Assembly (NCBI GenBank): GCA_032718475.1
Contig: JAUCBJ010008321.1
Location: forward strand, 1 to 46,399
Direction: 5' to 3'
Source: Nemertoderma westbladi
Taxonomy: Eukaryota > Xenacoelomorpha > Nemertodermatida > Nemertodermatidae
Length of the DNA stretch: 46,399 nt
Part shown: positions 12,173-23,729 of the stretch, piece by piece
Numbering within the stretch: position 1 is the first letter of the stretch
Layout: every line of letters starts with the position of its first letter
Made by a program: the position numbers and the translations under genes
The notes under the pieces: generated by a model
Seen by the model: the letters and a program-made list of their open reading frames with translations, nothing else
The model's database searches: none
What the model was told of the DNA's origin: nothing

Positions 12173-12230
12173 ATCAGAAATGAATGCAGCGACTACGAAA
12201 ACCCCTAAATCATAAATTTTGGTTCGCTGG
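12173..12230 (+). repeat. dispersed CTGT-core repeat arm
   Basis: A diverged copy of the GAAATCAGCGAC / AAAACCCC arm, preceded by CAGA-rich sequence at 12118-12145. It follows directly after the LINE tail, so the LINE may sit inside or between copies of this repeat. Confidence 0.65.
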
Positions 12231-12726
12231 AGTAGTTTATTATATTTTGGCTTATTTTTGAAATTTCTCGCGTTTTACATAAAATTAGCGGGAAGGTTTG
12301 AAAACTTAAAATGCGTTTTTCTCAGCATCTTATTTTTCGTGAAATTTATTGAGAACGGTTTGATGGAATTGGCTGAAATTTTCGCAGCAGGTTTTTAGTA
12401 GTGAGACACAATTGTGGAACCTCTAAAAACATGTTTAAAACAATTATCAAATGTAATTCTAATATAAACTTCGAAAATGTGTCATTTTTTGGTTTTTGGT
12501 GGAATTAAGTGACCGTCGAACATAAACACAAAAAAATTTCAAATTTTGTTAGGTTCCAGGTGTGTCTCGATAGTTACTCCGCCCTTCTGGAAATTTTCAT
12601 GATATTCCATCTTGTAGAACGAGCGTAATGGGTACATATGTGTTAATAGTAAAATGTATGGGGATAGCCTGGGTACCATCTCCCCTTAAGATTGTCCACC
12701 TACAGTATTCGTAAACACGAAATTTC

Positions 12727-12865
12727 GCGAAGATCGCGAGGTTTGCGAAGTTAAATTTTGTGTTTACCAATACAATTATTGGTGGAGCTTCGTAGAACTA
12801 ATACATTTAGTTATACAGCTCCACCAATACAATTGGTGGAGCTTCGCAAACGTCGCGATCTTCGC
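12727..12865. mobile_element. small palindromic MITE-like element
   Basis: The 24-bp arms at 12727-12750 and 12842-12865 are inverted with one mismatch (starting GCGAAGATCGCGA). A second inverted motif, CCAATACAATTATTGGTGGAG and relatives, lies inside. No coding potential and no clear target-site duplication. The surrounding 12231-13101 shows nothing else. Confidence 0.6.
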
Positions 12866-13101
12866 CAATGTTTTAGAACATTTTTAAAAAGTAATAAAAT
12901 TCGTCATTTGCAAAGCAGCTCTGAGCGTAATTGGTTGTTATTCACAAAACTTATTAAACTTTTTAGTTTCTTCAAACAAACAAAATTTTAACCGTACTAT
13001 ATTAAATGCTGGGGATCACAGATTTCGCCCATCCGTAACATATTAATAGGGGATTAAAATGATAAATATTATATATTTAGATAAACGGCACAGGTGTCGT
13101 C

Positions 13102-13291
13102 ATGAAGGCCCTTTTGCTATTAACGGTTGTTTTCGGCACGGTGTCATGTCAGTGGTTCTTCCCACCACCGGCACCACCACCACCCCCACCCGGTCCAGAC
13201 GCATCTGGCCTCGGACCCAACATTGCGGAACACAAGAGCTGCCATCAGACTTCCACATCGGATAATGGGGCAGCGGACCGAGCTACTGATG
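13102..13291 (+). CDS. exon 1, signal peptide and Pro-rich N-terminus
   Basis: The ATG at 13102 opens a hydrophobic signal sequence (MKALLLLTVVFGTVSC), which fixes the start. A proline run follows. The exon ends in phase 1 at G|GTGAGT. Confidence 0.88.
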
Positions 13292-14823
13292 GTGAGTATT
13301 TAATTACAGAATCGTAGATATCACTACATAGTAGTGTTGAATTCAGTGGGGGTAGTTGTATAGATGCCGTGTACGTCAGGTCCTAGAATATATAATAATG
13401 TGGAGCTTAAAACCTTCATCAATTCCATTCCCCAGGAAATGCAAACGGTCAATGGGGAGGGAATTCCTGCACCCATACCAGCCAGGCCGATACCAAGAAA
13501 CCCTATTGGTACGTAGACCTCGGGAGTAGCCAACTAGTCGGGACGCTTCACATTAAGAACAGAGATGATTGTTGTGGAGAGAGACTTGTTGGTCTCAGCG
13601 TCCACGTTTCCAATGATAAAACTGGTATTCGTCGGGGAGTCGACTGCGGAATGATACAGGAACAGGGGTCGTGGGTGGTGATGCACTGCCCAGCAGGTTG
13701 GTGGGATGCGTGATACGGGAGTAGGGTGTGATGAATTGTCTACTGTCCAGTTTATTGTAATAACTAGATAGGTTAATAGGGAGGGGATGATATATGAGCA
13801 TGAGCTGTGATGGTGATTGTGTGTTGGTGTATGTTGGTAATGAATGGTACACATAGTAGTAATAAGGAGGGACTTCTTCTTGAAAATTTTCTAAGGAATC
13901 ATCTAATTACAGGAACTCATGGACAATTTGTTGCCATTACTTCTATGGAAGTCGGCCATGCCATTACCCTCTGTGAGGTTCGTGTGTTCGGGCCAGGAGG
14001 AATTGGGGAAGCGCGCGCCGCCAACAGTCTACGCGGTTGCCATGCACCCCCACCCACCTGCAAGAGTTGCCACGCTCAAGGGGATCCTCACTTCTTCACT
14101 TTCGATGGTAAATATTTAGATAATATTTGTGTTTAATTAATAATAAATAATATTTATTAGTTAAGTTTAATTAATAATAAATAATATTTATTAGTCAAGT
14201 TTAATTAATATTCGTTTGCAATAATATCCTGGTGTATTATTTTATTTTGAGCGGAAACCCGATTTCGGTGAAATAATATATATTTTTATTCTTAAATTGT
14301 TACTTTTTCGCTCGAATATACCCTAAAATCGGGAGAAAAAGTTTCCGGCGAAAAAAAGTAAAGTAAAATATTTTTGGTGGAATTTCTTAATAATTAATTA
14401 CATATAGTGAAAGAGCATCGACGTAGAAAAAAGATTTACAAGTAATTTGAGCAAATCCATTCACAAACTTAATAGTTATTGCAACTTAAGTGTCTGCAAG
14501 GAGAACTCCAAAACGGAACTCAATACCCAAATTGGTTTATGTTGTTAACCCTTTATTGCACTGAGCAGACGATTTTAATGAAAAAAATTAAATTTATGTT
14601 TTTTGGTAATAAAATGGTGTCAATACTGTGAAATATAACAAAAAAAGCCAGAATATTTTATGATTTAGTGTGTTTTCACAACACGTTGCTTAAAAGGAAC
14701 ACGGTGCGACAAAGGAACGTAATAATAAAGAAATACAGTATATAGTGAATGTTTTTTCTGTCTGTTTTATTCCAGTTTTGTTCCATTTCTTTCAACTGTT
14801 TGTATGTCTATCTACCTGTCTAC

Positions 14824-14895
<72 letters not shown>

Positions 14896-17800
14896 GCATG
14901 CCTGACTGTTTGTCGGGGTCTGTCTATCTAGCGTCTGTCAGTTTTTCTGTCTGGTTACTAAAATCGAGTTCCTTGTGATTTCAGTTCATATTTATTTACA
15001 AATTATCCTAATAATTCCTATAATAATAATTCCTAATAATCTAATAGTTCCTAATAGTTTCAAAGTATTTCCTAATAGTTCCTAAAGGTGGAAGTCCTGC
15101 AAGCAGTTTTTCTTTGTAGTTAGGCAAAGGAAAATGCGTACACCGCTACTTCTGTGCACTTTGCGCAGTATAACTGCGTGGTCGAATTACAAAGGGCCTC
15201 CCTCCCTATTCTGTGTACCACTATTTAGTAAATTCATTTCCTATTTAAATAATTAGCATATCAATGTAATTAATTAACCTAATTAACTAGTAATAACCAA
15301 TAATTAGTCTTCCAATTAATTAACTAAAATCATCGAAAGACCATTCTCTACACTTAAAAATTTCCTGCACAATTGTAATTTCCTTAGTAATTTAATTACC
15401 TAATTAAATAATTAGCCTAATAACTTATTAAATAATTAAACTAATTAAATCATTAATTAGCTCTAAATAACTCTGTCTTTCTATAACAATCAATAATTAC
15501 TTAGAAATGACAAACAATAAGGCTTTTACAAAAGGAAAACCTAATTACACAGTTCAGTTCCATTTTCCACTACTCTCCTTTACTGCACCCTGTTGCTTAT
15601 AAGCAATACGGCTTATTTTGTGTCTTAGAATTACAAATCAACCTGTATATTTGCAAAAATACATGTAATAGGTGCAGGATATACAAGAAAATACGTTAGT
15701 ATTTTGTTTGGCACCATAAAATTATCGTAAGAATAAAAAAAGCCGACCTAAAGACACCTATAAACTAAAAATATCAATTTTCCTATCAGCATTTTTGAAT
15801 GTTAACTTACAACACAATTTAAACCTCCCACCCAAGACTCTTCGTTTTTATTGGATAATTTAATTATCTTACTATAAGCTACAAGGTGCAGTAATGTTTG
15901 GTTGATGGCTTTTCTATGAGATAAGACCGATAATAGAACTGTTGCTTAAAAGCAACAAGTGCAACAAAGGGTTAAGCGGCTCTCTAGTTACGTAATAAAT
16001 ATTCGAGAACACTAAATTATTTTAACATTGAGTAAAGCAGCATCAGGAGTTGAAGAGTACGGTAATATGAATCGCAGTAACTATGGAAGCAATATTGTTA
16101 AATACTGCAGTTCAATTAATCTTGTAACACTACTGTACTGTAGTATATCGCTATGTATATCGTTCTATTTCAGAATTTAGCAACAAAAAAGTACCAATTT
16201 AAGAATAAAATTACGTATTATATGGGAAAAAAACGTAGAAATTTTTTTTTCAATATTCTCTCGACCCTTTATTAACCTGGCTGACCTTCGGTAAATAAAA
16301 TGCCTCGAGAATAAATAAAAACAGTTCTACTTTTTTCCTATGTAGATAATAATTATTCTCAATATGGTTACAGTGGTAAGTTGTTCTAACCAAAACAATA
16401 ACCTAAAGTCAATAGAACATGTTTAAATTTTATTATTTGGGAGTAATCACTTATTATATGCATCGATTTTCCCCAGGAGGGGGAATAATTTTAATGGGTC
16501 CAGAGTGCCACACCCCCCCTCCCCCCCCCCCATATGAAATTTAACCATTTTAAAACTTATGAAACACTTCCAATACTTAATTAGTTAAGTTTATTTACAA
16601 TAAGTACGAAACTTCAAAATATAAATTACAATGGAAAAAAAATATTAAACAACAAACAAACTGATTTATATTGATAGACTCGAAGGCAAAATTTTATGTA
16701 CACATATTATATTATATAAGAAATGAATAAATATGTGATATAATAACACAATAACACAAAATAATGCCAAGGTAGTATTGTCTTGTGCTGTGCGAGTCTT
16801 ATGATTCTACTCGTTTTTTTTTACTAATTATATGCCGGTCTTGCCGGATGTTCACCACATGTGTGGTGATGATGAGTATGTTATGTAAACTTACAAACTC
16901 GTGCGCACTGCACTACTTACAAACTCGTGTACTCTGCACTACTTACAAACTCGTGTGAACTGCACTCCTTACAAATTTGAGTGCTCTGCACTGCATTACT
17001 TACAAACTTGTGTTCTAGGTACTACTTACAATTTCCAATCATCTACTTACAAACTCGTTTGAACTGCACTACTTACAAACTCGTGTGAACTGCACTACTT
17101 ACAAACTCGTGTGGACTGCACTACTTACAAACTCGTGTGAACTGCACTACTTACAAACTCGTGTGAACTGCACTACTTACAAACTCATGTGGACTGCACT
17201 ACTTACAAACTCGTGTGAACTGCACTACTTACAAACTCGTGTGGACTGAACTACTTAGAATTTCCAATGCTCGGCACTACTTACAAACTCATGTACTCTG
17301 CACTACGTACAAACTCGTTTGGAGTGCACTACTTAGGATTTCGAATGACCTGCACTACTTACAAACTCGTGTACTCTGCACTACTTACAAACTCGTGAAC
17401 TATGCACTACGTACAAACTCGTGTGAACTGCACTACTTACAAACTCGTGTGGACTGCACTACTTAGAATTTTTAATGCTCGGAACTACTTACAAACTCAT
17501 GTACTCTGCACTACGTACAAACTCGTGTGGACTGCACTACTTAGAATTTCGAATGACCTGCACTACTTACAAACTCGTGTACTCTGCACTACGTACAAAC
17601 TCGTGTGAACTGCACTACTTACAAATATGATTGCTCTGCATTACTTACAATCCTGTGTACTTAGGTACAACTTAAAATTTCGTATGCTCGTGCGCACTAC
17701 ACTACTTATAAACTCGTGTGCTACTTGGCACTACTTACAAACCCGTGTACTGTGCATTCTTACAAAGTCGTGTACTCTGCACTACAAACAATCTCCTGTA

Positions 17801-20800
17801 CACTGCTGCACTAGTTACAAACTCGTGTACACTGCTGCCCTAGTTACAAACTCGTGTACACTGCTGCACTAGTTACAAACTCGTGTACACTGCTGCCCTA
17901 GTCACAAACTCGTGCGCAATGCACAACTTTTTTGCAACAATGCAAAATACAAACTCATGTGGCTGTGGTGCACTAAGTTATTATCTAATAACTCTTCAGA
18001 ACAACATTTTTTTAGTGCGCCAGAAGCTCTTTTATGATGGAAAATTGTAATTACAATTGCAGGACGCCGATGGGATTACCAAGGTAGGTGTGGGTACACC
18101 TGGACAAAGAATTGCGCGGCATCCTTACCCAACTTCGAAGTGACAGCTAAACAATACCAGAAGCCCGGTTGGGGTTCTGCCGTTACCTTCTTAAAGTACA
18201 TGGAGATCGATGTATACGGAAAACATATCCAACTGGGTCCGGATTGGAAGATTACAGTTGATGGTGTGGTTGTTAACGTCCCCAACTATCCGGCTCTAGA
18301 TAAAATCGCTATCGAAATGTGCGGAAAGTATCTCCAGTTGTATACGGATTACGGGCTGTATGTCCGGTGGCACAAGGATAACACCGGCTACGTGTGGACA
18401 TGCGGTATGGAGGGCAACGTCTGCGGCATGTGCGGGAACAATAATGGCAACTACGGAGACGATAATCTCAGACGCGATGGCACTCCCGCCAACTGTGTAT
18501 GGTCTTACGGAAATTCTTGGATCAAGTATTCCGATGAGGCCGGATGCCAAAACCCGGTACCGATAGATCCATGTCCCGCCGATGTCAGAGCTGTGGCCGA
18601 GAGCAAGTGCGAGGGATTGAGGTCAAGCACGGGAAAGTTTGCTGCTTGCCACACTGCTTTAAATCCAAAGAACCGCTACGAAGCTTGTGTTTATGATATG
18701 TGTGAATTCAAGAATGATCAAGATCGACTCTGTAGCGCGTATGAAGGCTATGAGAATGAGTGTCGTAACATAGATGCTATCCCTGCTAATTGGCGAACAC
18801 CCGATTTCTGCCCTAAAGCATGCGATGCCAATTCTCATTACGAATTTTGTGCACCTATTCAGCAACCCTACTGTGATGAACCGGACTTGCCAAGGACAGA
18901 CACGAGTGGAAAGTGTGAGTATGATGGATGTATTTGCGATGTGGGGAACGTCCTGTCTGGTGTCAATTGTGTATCAGATACCACCTGCGGATGCACCAGC
19001 AATGATGGAAGTTATCACGACAAAGGGGAAACATGGGGAGATTGTGAAACTAGTAACGAGTGTCTGGGAAAGGACCAAGTAAAGACGGAGGCATTGACAC
19101 CGTGTGATGCTAATGCGCATTGTGGAGCACGCGGGGGTGTGGCTGCTTGTGTTTGTAACCATGGCTACGGTGGGAATGGACACACATGTACCCCAACAAA
19201 GTGTTCCGATGGTGGGTCAGAGTACGATATAGGTGATAGATGGGGCACCTGCGCGCACCAGTGTGAATGCGATGAGAGTGGAAACAATGTATGCACTGAT
19301 AGTGAACCGTGTGGAGCAAATGGCCACTGCGAGACTCTGTCTAACGGACTTAAGGAATGCGCCTGTGACGATATGTATGCAGGAGACGGGATAACCTGCA
19401 CCAAACAACAGTGCACCACTCCCGCTGGACACAAAGTCGATTGGGGAGATACAAAAGAGACATGTGAGAAAATATGCGAATGTCTCTATGGAGGTACCCT
19501 GGAGTGCACAAACAAAGCAGCTTGTGGATCTCACGCCCACTGCGATGCATCGACAGGTAATGAATGTGTTTGTGATGAAGGATACGATGGTGATGGGTTC
19601 TCCTGCATTCTTCAAGGTAATGGAGGTTCTGGAATTAGTGGTGGTGCATCAACAGCTAAGGTGAGCAAAACCCAGTATTTCAACTCATATTCTTCTGTTT
19701 TACATTATGTATCGCCAAAATATGGACTTAAATCGCAAAAAATTATTACAAATTTGTCTTTGTTTCAAATAGGATTTGAATTCGAATTGCGGGTATTGGT
19801 CGCTAAATGGTCAATGTGAAACGAATCCACAATATATGTGGACCAACTGCCCTGCGAGTTGTGAGAAGAATGGAGACCCGGAAGTTAAACCCGGGACAGA
19901 CCCTGGTCATTCCACAGAAGAATGTAATGGATGGGCTAAAAATGGCGAATGTACAAACAATCCTGAGTTAGTAAAATACGTAGAAATAAAATGCAATGTA
20001 TATTTAGTATGTAAATGTATATTTATAGGAACTCTTCTAGGGGTCTAAACCTCGAATGATAGATTTATTTTACAGAAAATGTATTTTCTTTTTGTTTGCG
20101 CAATTGTAGGCCAATTAAGTGCCAAAACAATGCCAGTCAGTCAGTTTTAAGTTAGTGTGTCTGATTGTGTGTGTAGGTAGGCCTACTCCGGTAATGAAAG
20201 ATAAATGAAAAAAATAGTTAATAGAGAAAATTAGTGAAAAACCTACAAAAAATTACAAATCGATACTGTTAATCTTTTCAACAATCATCGTTTTTAACAA
20301 TCTGGCATTGGCAAATAGCGCTTTACCATTACGTATCGTTTGAGCTAAATAACTCCGTGTTGTGTTACCTATTGGAATGCATATTGTGTGTAAAATATTT
20401 TATAAATTGTTTGTGCTAAAATACAATTTATCCGTTACCATGGCGGAAGAGACAATACAGTTTTAACAATAAATAAACGTTGGTCCAATACAATTTATTT
20501 TAATTTCTTCAGTTTTATGGCCAGAGAATGTGCCGAAGCTTGCGCTGATCTTGAGGCTGGTCTTATTTCCCTCAACGTTCCGCCAACTGAGGAAAAGTGT
20601 CAGGAATACGCTGATAATGGTGAGTGCCTTATCCGTCGCGATTGGATGGAACAATGGTGCGGTGAATATTGCACCCCAGACAAGTTAAAGGTCCCAGATA
20701 TTGAAGAAGTACCTTCAGTCATCCCGCCCAGCCAAGTTACTGGTGTGAAGATTGTTAACGGTGATGCCATAGCCACTTGTCCAGAGGGCAGCATGATGGC

Positions 20801-21635
20801 AGATTGCAAATGCAGCGCAAGCTATTGCACAGGTGCAAAGATGGTAATCAATGCAAATAATCAAGTTGAATGCCAGATTGACAATGGAAATACACCCATG
20901 GATGCACCAATAGCAAACGCAGTAGCAACATGCACGGAAATGAGTAGTGCTTACGACATGTATATTCCGACTGCTTTCGGGGAGGGTGTCTGCCCAGTGA
21001 CCGAGTGTCCGAACGGTTACGAGATGACTAGTTGCAATGCCAAAGGGGGGACAGGACAGCCAGGAGGTAAAGGAGTCATCGATGGTGACAAATGTAAACC
21101 TAATGGAGACGACTGCACCGAGAGAACCGAAGTATCTGCCATATGCTACAGGATATTTGATGACAGCACCGTGACAGGAATGAAAAAAGAAGCAAAGGCT
21201 TCAGAATTCTTGCTGAATCCCGGAGTGATCGATGGTGACATTTACACGAGCCCAACCTCATACCGCTCTGCGACTGCCCAGTGCCCAGAAGGATCGAGTA
21301 TATTGGGTTGCGAGTGTGAAGGAGATTGCGGTGGAGTTAATCCAACATTGGATTTCCGAAAGTGCGAGGTGACTTCCGCTAATGGAGGCGAGGTTACAGC
21401 CAAGGTGATGTGTTCTACCGGAGCTCACGATATTTACCATGAGGGACAGGGAGTGGAGAAGAGCCCTGTGGCCACCTGTCCTGCTGGATCCACGCTGATA
21501 TCCTGTAGTGCTTCCTATATGGATCCGGCGGACGTACCCATAGGGTTCACAGGTAAAGGATCACCTTCCGGAAACCAGTGTGAGGCTATTTGCGATGGCT
21601 TCTGTTACGCCTACGCCGTATGTAAAGGAAATTAG
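13102..21635 (+). CDS. secreted F-lectin / vWD / EGF / ShK / PCSK9-V-like multidomain protein
   Basis: Six exons join in consistent phases (1, 1, 1, 0, 2) into 1186 codons. Seen in order: a signal peptide (about 1-17) and a Pro-rich stretch. An F-type-lectin-like (FTP) domain (about 55-190) has NRDDCCGER, matching the RxDx4R part of the fucose-binding motif. A vWD domain (about 204-375) has GDPH at 207-210, known in some mucins as an autocatalytic Asp-Pro cleavage site, and CGMCG at 336-340. Then come C8 (about 386-455), TIL (about 465-524), EGF-like modules (about 562-594, 631-664, 702-733), ShK modules (about 754-778, 799-823, 842-866), and four cysteine modules (about 902-953, 978-1024, 1070-1113, 1135-1183) with C-P-x-G...C and a V-x-A-x-x-C end, as in the PCSK9 V-domain. 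No transmembrane segment is seen. It is probably extracellular, in mucus, matrix, adhesion or defence; the exact role is unknown. Confidence 0.88.
13436..13696 (+). CDS. exon 2, F-type-lectin-like domain, first part
   Basis: The acceptor is TTCCCCAG|GA. The exon encodes the YWYVDLG and NRDDCCGER blocks characteristic of FTP domains. It ends in phase 1 at CAG|GTTGGT. Confidence 0.88.
13913..14107 (+). CDS. exon 3, end of lectin-like domain and GDPH start of vWD
   Basis: The acceptor is AATTACAG|GA. The exon encodes the closing ITLCEVRVFG strand of the FTP domain and then CKSCHAQGDPHFFTFDG. It ends in phase 1 at G|GTAAAT. The following intron is almost 4 kb. Confidence 0.88.
14549..15971. mobile_element. 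piggyBac-like non-autonomous element in intron 3
   Basis: The ends CCCTTTATTGCAC (left) and GTGCAACAAAGGG (right) are inverted with one mismatch. TTAA flanks both sides (14545-14548 and 15972-15975), the target duplication typical of piggyBac. Subterminal TTGCTTAAAAG motifs recur near each end. The inside is AT-rich, has no transposase frame, and contains a CTGT microsatellite. Confidence 0.72.
14825..14896 (+). repeat. (CTGT)n microsatellite
   Basis: About 17 uninterrupted CTGT repeats lie inside the piggyBac-like element; degenerate TCTG sequence extends on both sides. Confidence 0.95.
16388..16426 (+). repeat. Penelope-like 3' tail fragment
   Basis: TTCTAACCAAAACAATAA, then AAAGTCAATAGAACA. 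The first part matches the sequence after the Penelope-like ORF stop at 46334, and the second matches the copy at about 41335. Confidence 0.5.
16507..16532. repeat. poly-C tract
   Basis: A near-pure C run with one T, about 25 bases, in intron 3. Confidence 0.85.
16885..17927 (+). repeat. degenerate 26-bp minisatellite before exon 4
   Basis: About 40 units of a 26-bp consensus centred on ACTACTTACAAACTCGTGTG end 135 bp before the exon 4 acceptor. A higher-order period of 208 bp (eight units) is visible between the TTAGAATTT variants at 17255 and 17463. The frames through it encode low-complexity repeats and are not genes. Confidence 0.9.
18063..19660 (+). CDS. exon 4, vWD, C8, TIL and three EGF-like modules
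   Basis: The acceptor AATTGCAG|GA restores the vWD frame across the intron. A single 1598-nt exon carries most of vWD, C8, TIL and the EGF-like modules with their GDG-x-x-C endings. It ends in phase 0 at AAG|GTGAGC after a Gly/Ser linker. The frame stays open past this donor to 19819, but only the spliced product restores the ShK frame. Confidence 0.88.
19773..19966 (+). CDS. exon 5, first ShK module and half of the second
   Basis: The acceptor is TTCAAATAG|GAT. The exon encodes a complete ShK module (CGYWSLNGQC ... CPASC) and the first half of another. It ends in phase 2 at GA|GTTAGT. Confidence 0.83.
19967..20512. other. intron 5 of the secreted-protein gene
   Basis: AT-rich; nothing recognisable beyond a short TGTG run. 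Confidence 0.6.
20513..21635 (+). CDS. exon 6, ShK 2-3 and PCSK9-V-like modules, stop
   Basis: The acceptor is TTTCTTCAG|T. Joining makes N-N-P-D-F-M, the usual ShK mid-sequence, which supports both splice sites. The four cysteine modules follow, and the stop is at 21633-21635. Confidence 0.86.
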
Positions 21636-21673
21636 GTTACTTATTTTCCGATGGACTTCTTTTAACGATTCCA

Positions 21674-21679
21674 AATAAA
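21674..21679 (+). terminator. poly(A) signal of the secreted-protein gene
   Basis: AATAAA lies about 40 nt after the stop codon, followed by a GT-rich stretch. Confidence 0.7.
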
Positions 21680-23582
21680 TGTTTGGTGGAATTTTCTCTG
21701 TTTTAATGTCAGATTAATGTCTTTATTTGATGCTTATTTGGTGGTCTTCAATAAGTGTACCTATATCTCCGAGTATAATTTCAAATTATGTCAGAAGGGT
21801 TAAAGGGTTTACAGTAGTGTTAAATTCATTATCTAATATATGATTTTTTTTTGTTCTTAAGCTACTACGTTATTACGTTAGTAGAAAGGTCTAACATTGC
21901 ATTAAGGATAATATATATATATTACATTAAAAATGTAACTGTTCCACGAATTATGAAACTCTCTCACAGGGCCAGTCTGATGTTTCAACCGTTGTCTGTC
22001 GGTAAGTCTGTGTGAATGTCACACGAAATGCAAATTACGATAGATAAATGGCTCATCTAAAATGTTAGTATATAAAAAAAATCTAAAAAACATACATACT
22101 GTAGTAAACCCAACCTACATCCATCCAAGTTTTTAACCAGGGAACAACAGGTTGTGGTGAAACAGTGGAAACAGCGGTACCAGTACATATAGTACCCCCA
22201 TATGCTAAGTTCGCCCTACACATTCGCAGTGTTGCCCAGAAAAAGAAGACAACTATAGAATAAAACCATTCGTTTCGTAAATATACAGTTCATGAAAGAA
22301 TACAGAAGATATCTTGTAATGCTGAATCTCCAGACATTTACTTGTTTGATGCTACATTATGTCCAAACATGGCTCCTATCCATTATAAGTCATTATGCTG
22401 TTCATAAAAAGCCTCACCGTGATGCCTTATAGGTCCACAGTATGAAGTGCCTCGCTGCGATACGTTAATATGAGCTAATAATTAGCTAATATTAGCAGCT
22501 GCAATGCAGCATGCCGATCCTAATAATTAATATGAAATCTTTCTTGCAGCTTAAATAAATCTTTAAGTAAATTTCTTGAATATCTGATAAATAATTGTAC
22601 CAGAACAGAAATGTATTGATTGAATAATCCCAGTAAACCATCCCATTAATCAGCTATAAGTTAATTTTAATATCATTTTATCTTTGACTAATATTTCAGC
22701 AGAGTGAAATATAAAGTGATATAAAGTTTCCCAAAACCCGTTTCGTACTTTCACCGTCACAAACTAAAATTAGTTCAAAATTGCAATCGTGATCCCGGAA
22801 ATCACGAAAAATTTAATCCCGTTTAATATCCCCTTTTTACTTTATTACTCCGTACAGCTTTAACTTTAACATAAATTTTTAAATTATTGTTCTTTCAACA
22901 AGTTGTTACTTTATATTGATACAATATAAAACAGTAAAATAAATGTACACAAGTGTAAAAAACTGAAAATAAAAATGGCGATGAATTAAAAAATAAAGTA
23001 AATATTAGACACAATTTAGGAAATAATATTTCGGAGAAATGCAATAATGAAAAAAATACTAGATTAATCTTGAACAATTGGGAAATATATAAATACTTAG
23101 CGTTTTAATTCGCTAATAAATAGCGAATTATTCAGTTCAATAAATTATTGTATTGAACCGAATTTAATCTTTATACCAAAATAAACTCAAAATTCGAATA
23201 ATAAAAACCGGTACATAAAATATACCATTACTGCAAAAAAATACATCATGGTACATAAATTGTACCAAGTTGTTGCATAAAAATATCGCTAATAAAAAAA
23301 ACGTACCAATTATTGCATATAAATAACTAGCATTTTAGTTAGGGTACATATAAAGTGTACTATTATTGCAAAAAAAACTACAACCGAAATTTTTTCATGG
23401 ATCATCCAATCTATCCGCCATCAAAAGAAGTTTTTTTTTTCACTGTCTTCTATGCAATTAAATGAGAAAAAGTGGATTTTCAGATATAATATCAGCAATT
23501 GTTACGGTAGATTAAAATGTACCATTTATTGCATAAAAGTAAATATATCATTAATAATGGAATATAAAATAATTAACATTAA
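21680..23582. other. AT-rich intergenic stretch
   Basis: No gene is seen. From about 23210 to 23570 there are degenerate repeats of a motif around GTACCAATTATTGCATAAA, with a further relative at about 28325. Confidence 0.55.
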
Positions 23583-23702
23583 GGGGGTGTTCATAATGTA
23601 TGCCACGCAAATTTTCCAGTTTTTTGCCCCCCCCCCCCCCTCTGTCACAAAAATTTTTTTTCGTAAATTTATATCCCCCCCCCCCCTCCCCCCAGACGAA
23701 AA
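23583..23702 (+). repeat. poly-C dispersed repeat, + copy
   Basis: Starts GGGGGTGTTCATAATGTATG, then CCACGCAAA, and contains two C runs separated by a CTGTCACAAAA motif. The same layout appears in reverse at about 27831-27945. Confidence 0.7.
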
Positions 23703-23729
23703 ATATTTTAATTCAATAATTTAATAACT

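Noticed and set aside
14745-14978. Frame of repeated Cys-Leu-Ser-Val
   Set aside because: It is a translation of the CTGT microsatellite.
17215-17872. Frames with repeated TYKLV / HYLQT
   Set aside because: They are translations of the 26-bp minisatellite in intron 3.
20517-21635. PCSK9 gene itself
   Set aside because: Only V-domain-like modules are seen; no subtilisin catalytic domain or prodomain occurs, and the exon joins in frame to ShK modules.
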